DNA of 18,183 nt. Origin: COE1 sp045579665. Its GTDB lineage: Bacteria; Bacillota; Clostridia; Lachnospirales; Lachnospiraceae. Under the pieces are notes generated by a model. The model saw only the letters and a program-made list of their open reading frames with translations, was not told the origin of the DNA and did not search any database. Positions 13,032 through 18,183 of this stretch are shown here, piece by piece. The stretch spans positions 1-18,183 of the forward strand of contig JAZNMO010000193.1 of the NCBI GenBank assembly GCA_045579665.1. The letters are read 5' to 3'. Positions within the stretch are counted from its first letter, which is position 1. Every line of letters begins with the position of its first letter. Position numbers and translations under genes: made by a program.

Positions 13032-16000
13032 ATGGAAAAGTATATAGAGAGTAAAAAACAAAAGACAATAGAAGTATATAAAACTCAATCTGAAAGAATA
13101 GTTTCTGATTATAGACGAGAAAAAGAATACATGCAGGGATATCATGGGAGAGAACTGCTTGAGCTAATACAGAATGCAGATGATGAATTAACAGAAGACC
13201 AATCAAGAGAAATAAGCATCTCTTATTATAAAGATACATTAACTATATCAAATTGTGGAACTCCCTTTTCTAAAAAGGGAGTTGATTCTTTGATGCTTTC
13301 TAATATAAGTGATAAGAAATCAAGAAAAAAGAAAGTTATAGGAAATAAAGGAACGGGATTTAGAGCAATTTTAGGATGGGCTGAAAAAATTACGATTCAT
13401 AGTGGAGACCTTCATATTGCGTTTTCTGATGATTATTCACAAAAATATTTAAAGTCAGCAATAGATTTTGAATTGGAAGATGATGGAGCAGCAATTCTTG
13501 CATTTCCTGAATGGATTCAAGAACAATATATAGGAAACTTTACGACAGAAATTTCGATAAAAGTAAAAAATGATGAAAATATTAGCAACGATATTATAAC
13601 ACAGTTAGAAGCAATAGATGGAACGTTGTTGCTTTTCCTTAATATGGCGGAAGCTATATGTATTAATACTGATACTTATTCTGTGAGATTTGTTAGGACA
13701 ATACATGATGATAAAGTGGTTGTTAAGAAGTATGAGCAGGGAAAAGAGCCAGAGGAAATAGTTTGGCTTCTTAATAGAAGAGAAGAATATATAGGTGATA
13801 AATCATATACAGTTGTTGTTGCCTATAGAACGGATGGAAAAGCACCAGAGAAGCAGGTGATTTATAATTATTTTCCGACAGAGGTAGAGTTTCCGTATCC
13901 TGTTTTACTACACGCAAATTTAAATTTGGACGCAAACCGTAATCATCTTATAAAAGGTGATGAAGCGAACAAGAGAATCCTGAATACAGCAGCTACATTA
14001 TTGATAGATACGGCATTAAAGTTAACGAAGAGTGAGAAAGAGGCTTCATATGACGCTTTATCAATTGTAGTAGAGAATAAAACAATGCATAAGGATTTAC
14101 GTGATTATCATTTTAGGGAAATACTTTTAGAACAAATAAAAACAAGCAAAATTTTACCAACGGTAGAGAATGAATATATTGCATTTAGCGACAACCCGTT
14201 TTTTTATAAGTCAAAGCTTGCAACAATACTTAACGGACCGAGTTTTACACAGTTGCTGAAATATACAGATGATCGCGAACTAGCAAATTTTATAATAGAC
14301 GAGACAGGTGCACGTGCTTACAAAGTAGATTATTTATCAGGAAAAATAAACGAGTGGGCGAAAGATAGAGAGAAGACAAGAGAACATATTAAAGAAAACG
14401 CAGTCATAATTAGTGCTTTGATAAGTGAGTTTAAGTGGAAGTCAGAGCAGCCAAAGGTTAATTTGCTTTTTTGTACAGATGGTTATCAAGCTAAATGTAC
14501 AACCCCTGTTTTTATAAAAGAAAAAAGATTAAGTGTTACAGAACCGCCGGAATTTGTAAATATCAAATTTATGGATTCAGAGATGAAAAATGAGTTAGAG
14601 AAATATTTGGATGCAGGGTCTATAGTAAATCAATTGCGTTTTTTAAATGTATATGAGTATAGTATAGATAAAATAATTGAAAAGATGACTACTTCGATTG
14701 ACGAGAGAATGAAAGCGGGGGATATTGACACAGCAAAAAGATTTTCGGATCAGTGTTTAGACTGGATTTGGAAGAATAGGGAGTATATAAGCGGTGGAGT
14801 TCGAGTATTTCTTTCGACAAGGGAAGGTAATTTAAAAAAATCCGATAAATTATATATCGGGGAAGAATATGGAAATAGTATTTGTGAAGATTTATTTCGA
14901 GGTGTTTGCACAGATATTTTTGTTGAAAATATTAGCGGAAAGTTGGATGGAGAACATGAAGATTGGGAGATTTGGGATTTTTTAGAACAGCTTTGCCTTG
15001 CAAAATATCCAAGGAAAATCACATCAAGAATTACGGATTTAGTAGGTAAACAAGATTACTTATCTAAGGTTTTGAGGTCTATAGTATTTCCGATAAAGCT
15101 GGAAGGAGAAACTTTTTTTCGCTTAAACGATTTGCATGGTACTAGGTACTATAAAGGAACAGTTACGGATGTTGAGTTTCTATCTAGTATTCTTGAAAAA
15201 AGCAGTACACAAGCAATTGTTTCGTGGATTAATAGTGATGAAGCACTTTCTTCGATTCTGTTTAAAAGATTTGATTCGAAGGCAGAGGTAGAAATAAAAT
15301 GGGGAAATAAACAAAATTACAGGACTTTACCAAAGGGACAGGTATATCCATATCTTCGTTGGAAATTTGAAACAAGCGCATGGATTGAGAGAGGCAAAAC
15401 GAGATATGAGATTAGCAGATGTATATTGAAACCAATTGGAGAGCAATTTGCGCCTGTTGTGCTTCAACCAGATATAGATAATTATATAAAGGAGTTAGAA
15501 GGGGATAAGAAACAATTAAGAATTATTTATGAGAATACTTTTAGTCAGTTTGGTATATGCCGTGAATATAGCGACCTGCCGCTAGATTTATTGTATTCAC
15601 TCCTTTGTATTTTGCCTGAAAAAGATAAAGATGGTGTGATTGCACGACAAATATATAGGGGGATAGCAAATACCAAAAGAAAAGCATTCTGGGTATCAGA
15701 AAAAGGCAGATTTTTAGATAACGGATGTGTATGGGGGAACCATGGGTATCAAAAAGTGTCGGATACATATTATTTAGATAATAAAGGTGTTTGTAAAAGC
15801 ATATGTGACAATTATAATTTAATTGAACTTCCAACACGAATTGATCCTAATAAAATTCAAGATTGGTTTGGAATCTCGAAGCTTGTTTTAGAGGGAAAGG
15901 TTGTAGGAGAACCGCAACAACATCAATTGAATGAAATGTTTAAAAATGATTTTCAGAAATATAAGATAATGGCATATTGTTATCGTATTGATAGTAATCC

Positions 16001-17534
16001 TTCCAAAAATGAGATTGAAAGATTTATGGGGATTTCGATTGTGTTATGTAGTCAAGTGAAGGCTGAATATAATGGTAAAGAAGTAATTTTGGGCAATTAT
16101 GATTACATTTCAGAAGACGGAAAGATTTATTATTTACAAGTGCCTGACTCGATGTGTAACGAGACGGAATTGCATAATCTTGATATGGGAAAGGCAATTT
16201 CTTGTATATTATGTGATATATTGAATAATGTTTCTTTATATGAAAGATTTAGAGATTTATATACATATATGCAGGTAGAACGGAAAAAGCTTGTTCTTGA
16301 TGATAAAGAAGATGAGACAATTATTGAAAGAACAACAAAAGCATTAGGTATGCATAAAAGTATTAAAGAAGATTTCATAGCAGTTATTAAGAAGCTTGCA
16401 AAAGTAGAATATAATTGTTATTCAGAATTGTTGGAAGAAATAGATTATGAACATCTTGATTCTATTGCAAATGCTATGAGCATAATTAATTGTTTTAGAA
16501 TGGCGGGGCTTGATATAGTACAATACAACTCTGAGACTACTACTCAAAAGATTTCGCTTTTACCTTATTATGAGAAGAAGGTTGAAGTTTTGAAGACACA
16601 ATATCGGGAGCTGTATAAAAAAACACTTTTTGAAAGAATGAAGTCTGAGTCCATAGAAGAAAAAAAGAAACTAGTTGATAAGTTTTTTGATTATGAAAAG
16701 TATGAAATACCAATAGAAGACTCTGTATTTTTTGATTGTGAACAATCATTTCTCAAAGCAATGGAAATAACATTACAATGTGAAGAGATTGATTTGGTAA
16801 AAGTTTATGAGGACAACAAAGAAAGATTTGCAAAGGATGTATCGACAGCAAAATTCTTGGAAGAGTTTCTTCAAATACCTAAGAATACAAGTTTACTATA
16901 TTATGGTGAGTTTGAGGTATTAAAGACCTTATATGAATCATATGTTAAGGAACAAAAAGAACCAATTGCGATTGATAAGTCAAAGAACAATTTATGCGAT
17001 AATATGAAAGTTTTTAATGTTAAAACAGTACCTAATAGCTTAAAAGCCAATATAGCAGGAAAGAAAAGCATGAAATTGGGATATTCAAAATTGTCTGTTG
17101 GACGAGAAAATGAGCGTGAAAATATTGGATTTAAAGGTGAAGCTTATGCTTATAGGTATTTAAAAGAGGAATTTGAAACTGTTGCGTGGGTATCAGAAAA
17201 TGCTCGCAAAGCCAACGTAAATCCAGAAGGTTCTGCAGAATTAGGGTACGATATGGAGTACATTGATTCAAAAGGTAAGAAAATGTATGTGGAGGTAAAA
17301 GCATCGGTATCCGATATAATTGAATTTCATATGACATCATCTGAATATAATTTTGCAAAGAAACATAGTGATGAATATAAGGTTTTATTTGTTGCTAAAG
17401 CTACATCTGATAGTCCTAAAATGTATGTTTTAAGTAATCTAATGACAAAGGATGGTTTTAATATAAATTCATATTCTGTGCAAATAGATGAATATACTGT
17501 TTCAGCCAAACTAGAATCACAAGATGAAGTGTAA
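13032..17534 (+). CDS. Giant GHKL/sacsin-type ATPase fused to DUF3883 nuclease-like domain
   Basis: A 1500-residue soluble protein. Residues about 25-320 resemble the sacsin/paraMORC branch of GHKL (Hsp90/MutL-like) ATPases: N-box ELLELIQNADDE (41-52), G1-like region ISNCGTPFSKKGVDSLM (72-88), glycine-rich lid IGNKGTGFRAIL (103-114), and the downstream YFPTEVEFPYPVLLHANLNL (280-299). About 1000 residues without a recognised domain follow. The C-terminus (about 1366-1470) is a DUF3883 domain: GFKGEAYAYRYL (Glu1370), then Asp1407 and Glu1421-Val-Lys1423, the order of a PD-(D/E)XK nuclease core. AAGGAG lies 10 bases before the ATG. Sampled 60-base lines are about 30-32% GC against about 50% in mutY, and lysine is mostly AAA rather than AAG, which suggests horizontal acquisition. 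No partner gene is visible. A defence role is inferred, by analogy with GHKL ATPases in restriction-type systems. Confidence 0.85.
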   Translation: MEKYIESKKQKTIEVYKTQSERIVSDYRREKEYMQGYHGRELLELIQNADDELTEDQSREISISYYKDTLTISNCGTPFSKKGVDSLMLSNISDKKSRKKKVIGNKGTGFRAILGWAEKITIHSGDLHIAFSDDYSQKYLKSAIDFELEDDGAAILAFPEWIQEQYIGNFTTEISIKVKNDENISNDIITQLEAIDGTLLLFLNMAEAICINTDTYSVRFVRTIHDDKVVVKKYEQGKEPEEIVWLLNRREEYIGDKSYTVVVAYRTDGKAPEKQVIYNYFPTEVEFPYPVLLHANLNLDANRNHLIKGDEANKRILNTAATLLIDTALKLTKSEKEASYDALSIVVENKTMHKDLRDYHFREILLEQIKTSKILPTVENEYIAFSDNPFFYKSKLATILNGPSFTQLLKYTDDRELANFIIDETGARAYKVDYLSGKINEWAKDREKTREHIKENAVIISALISEFKWKSEQPKVNLLFCTDGYQAKCTTPVFIKEKRLSVTEPPEFVNIKFMDSEMKNELEKYLDAGSIVNQLRFLNVYEYSIDKIIEKMTTSIDERMKAGDIDTAKRFSDQCLDWIWKNREYISGGVRVFLSTREGNLKKSDKLYIGEEYGNSICEDLFRGVCTDIFVENISGKLDGEHEDWEIWDFLEQLCLAKYPRKITSRITDLVGKQDYLSKVLRSIVFPIKLEGETFFRLNDLHGTRYYKGTVTDVEFLSSILEKSSTQAIVSWINSDEALSSILFKRFDSKAEVEIKWGNKQNYRTLPKGQVYPYLRWKFETSAWIERGKTRYEISRCILKPIGEQFAPVVLQPDIDNYIKELEGDKKQLRIIYENTFSQFGICREYSDLPLDLLYSLLCILPEKDKDGVIARQIYRGIANTKRKAFWVSEKGRFLDNGCVWGNHGYQKVSDTYYLDNKGVCKSICDNYNLIELPTRIDPNKIQDWFGISKLVLEGKVVGEPQQHQLNEMFKNDFQKYKIMAYCYRIDSNPSKNEIERFMGISIVLCSQVKAEYNGKEVILGNYDYISEDGKIYYLQVPDSMCNETELHNLDMGKAISCILCDILNNVSLYERFRDLYTYMQVERKKLVLDDKEDETIIERTTKALGMHKSIKEDFIAVIKKLAKVEYNCYSELLEEIDYEHLDSIANAMSIINCFRMAGLDIVQYNSETTTQKISLLPYYEKKVEVLKTQYRELYKKTLFERMKSESIEEKKKLVDKFFDYEKYEIPIEDSVFFDCEQSFLKAMEITLQCEEIDLVKVYEDNKERFAKDVSTAKFLEEFLQIPKNTSLLYYGEFEVLKTLYESYVKEQKEPIAIDKSKNNLCDNMKVFNVKTVPNSLKANIAGKKSMKLGYSKLSVGRENERENIGFKGEAYAYRYLKEEFETVAWVSENARKANVNPEGSAELGYDMEYIDSKGKKMYVEVKASVSDIIEFHMTSSEYNFAKKHSDEYKVLFVAKATSDSPKMYVLSNLMTKDGFNINSYSVQIDEYTVSAKLESQDEV

Positions 17535-17570
17535 GAACAAAAAGTAAACATACGTTATAATTTGCCACCG

Positions 17571-17606
17571 CCGAAATGTAAAAACTACCCATTTTTTACA
17601 TTTCGG
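17571..17606. terminator. Perfect 14-bp hairpin after the ATPase gene
   Basis: Bases 17571-17584 pair without mismatch with 17593-17606 around an 8-base loop (CTACCCAT). A T-rich but interrupted tail follows, so it probably terminates the large gene 36 bases upstream. The near-symmetry means it could work on both strands. A leftover inverted repeat from a mobile element is the alternative. Confidence 0.7.
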
Positions 17607-17640
17607 CTTGCTTTATTTTCAACGTTAATCTATAGTCTCT

Positions 17641-17781
17641 ATGTCGACATATGAATAGGAGAATGGATTAGAATTCACTGGTGAATTTCATGATTAGTAT
17701 ATTGAGCAATTTGGAGGAAAATACTATAATGAAATTAGAAAACTTCCGATTGCGGAAGGAGACATATGGATAATAAATTGA
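17641..17781 (+). pseudogene. Possible decayed coding remnant
   Basis: One frame reads like protein but is interrupted by stops at 17656-17658 and 17695-17697. Stretches include NGLEFTGEFHD and YIEQFGGKYYNEIRKLP followed by IAEGDIWIIN, ending at a TGA at 17779-17781. The look of a real C-terminus, just before a broken Rpn gene, suggests remains of an older gene. I cannot name the family, and chance open sequence cannot be excluded. Confidence 0.25.
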
Positions 17782-17924
17782 AAGAGCTGATTCTCCACGA
17801 GAAGAAGCAAAAGAGCTATAATGATTTAACCTTCACGGATAACTTTCTTTTTTGTAAGATTATGGAAAAGAGGCCGGAGCTTTGTAAACGTTTGTTGGAG
17901 ATTCTGTTAAATAGTGTCTGCTGA
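17766..17924 (+). pseudogene. Rpn-family (PD-(D/E)XK transposase-like) gene, N-terminal fragment
   Basis: The frame gives 52 residues. The N-terminus LKELILHEKKQKSYNDLTF, then TDNFLFCKIM and RPELCKRLLEILLN, matches the start of the Rpn / PD-(D/E)XK family of recombination-promoting nucleases and transposase-like proteins, which are usually about 250-330 residues. After residue 49 the match stops, and the frame closes after Ser-Val-Cys. The nuclease core, which should follow, is absent. GGAAGGAG lies 4 bases before the ATG, so the start region is intact. The break coincides with the beginning of non-coding DNA leading to an IS1182-type transposase, so insertion of that element is the likely cause. 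The rest of the gene may lie beyond the window. Confidence 0.7.
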
Positions 17925-17958
17925 TTAAATTTAAAATAGCCTTAAAACATTGATTTTA

Positions 17959-17987
17959 CTGACTTCCTTATCTATCAGTGTTATACT
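17959..17987 (+). promoter_or_regulatory. Promoter of the IS1182-type transposase
   Basis: CTGACT (17959-17964) is followed after 17 bases by TATACT (17982-17987), with TG one base before the -10, making an extended -10. It lies about 80 bases upstream of the transposase ATG, inside the element. Confidence 0.55.
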
Positions 17988-18069
17988 AAAAGTGCACGGT
18001 TTATGAGAGAATTAAAACTTTTTTCGTGCAGTTTTCTATAGAAAAATATCTTTTAGGAGTAAAAAATCA

Positions 18070-18183
18070 ATGTACAAATATACCGATAATACACAGAGCA
18101 GCTTCCTTTCTTTTAATCAGCCACTGGGTCTTCATATGAATCCAAATAACAGATGGATCAAAATGGCAGATGCCATTCCATGG
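18070..18183 (+). CDS. IS1182-family transposase, 5' part (runs off window)
   Basis: The first 38 residues begin MYKYTDNTQSSFLSF, followed by NQPLGLHMNPNNRWIKMADA. This is the characteristic N-terminus of the large DDE transposases of the IS1182 family, whose full length is usually 450-550 residues. AGGAG (18055-18059) lies 10 bases before the ATG. The gene is open to the last base of the window. The DDE catalytic residues lie beyond the window, so activity cannot be judged. Its position just after the break in the Rpn-type gene points to it as the interrupting element. Confidence 0.8.
   Translation, partial: MYKYTDNTQSSFLSFNQPLGLHMNPNNRWIKMADAIPW

Larger units (their letters stand above)
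17912..18183 (+). mobile_element. IS1182-type insertion sequence, left part
   Basis: The element probably begins at about 17912-17925, where the Rpn reading frame loses similarity, and runs past the window end. It contains a leader with a promoter and the 5' end of the transposase gene. The exact left terminal repeat and any target duplication cannot be fixed without the right end. Confidence 0.6.

Noticed and set aside
13032..17534. Reading the large protein as MutL, Hsp90 or a histidine kinase
   Set aside because: The lid and N-box are shared with all GHKL proteins, but there is no MutL endonuclease, Hsp90 middle domain or His-phosphotransfer/receiver domain; length and the DUF3883 tail fit a sacsin/paraMORC-type protein.
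17535..17640. CRISPR repeat or small RNA
   Set aside because: Only one copy of the palindrome is present, with no spacer periodicity; a terminator-like hairpin explains it.

Overview
The window reads as a chromosomal segment of a low-to-mid GC Firmicute, most likely a plant-fibre-using member of the Lachnospiraceae (gut or rumen Clostridia). This is inferred from the style of the proteins (intracellular GH51 and GH26 enzymes, a DUF1653 protein before mutY, a UPF0251 protein), strong GGAGG-type ribosome binding sites, sigma-A-type promoters and short U-tailed terminators. No species is claimed.

Layout, left to right. Bases 1-60 look like the outgoing end of a transposable element. Next is a minus-strand gene of unknown function (65-601) and a promoter-bearing gap. 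Plus-strand genes follow: a pilT-like ATPase (915-1973) with its own terminator; a probable DUF1653 protein / mutY / family 2 glycosyltransferase operon (2105-4832); glyA with a near-consensus promoter and terminator (4964-6202); a cytoplasmic GH51 arabinofuranosidase (6416-8716); a small UPF0251 DNA-binding protein (8875-9237); and a run of flavodoxin-like oxidoreductase, exonuclease III, GH26 mannanase and D-aminoacyl-tRNA deacylase (9355-12974). Most of this is housekeeping: oxidative DNA damage repair (mutY, exonuclease III), one-carbon metabolism (glyA), tRNA proofreading (dtd) and hemicellulose use (GH51, GH26).

The accessory part starts after dtd. One 1500-residue gene (13032-17534) is clearly more AT-rich than its surroundings. 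It encodes an N-terminal GHKL/sacsin-type ATPase, about 1000 residues with no domain I recognise, and a C-terminal DUF3883 domain with a PD-(D/E)XK-like D...E-x-K signature. It ends in a perfect 14-bp hairpin. To its right lie decayed coding sequence, the first ~49 codons of an Rpn-family (PD-(D/E)XK transposase-like) gene that is broken, and the start of an IS1182-type transposase running off the window. The large ATPase-nuclease is the best candidate for an undescribed system: a single-protein, possibly anti-phage or anti-plasmid, effector in a mobile-element-rich site. The defence role is inferred from architecture and context, not shown by the sequence.

No tRNA, rRNA, CRISPR array or riboswitch was recognised. 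Several start codons were moved downstream from the longest possible reading frame because a good ribosome binding site sits just before an internal ATG.
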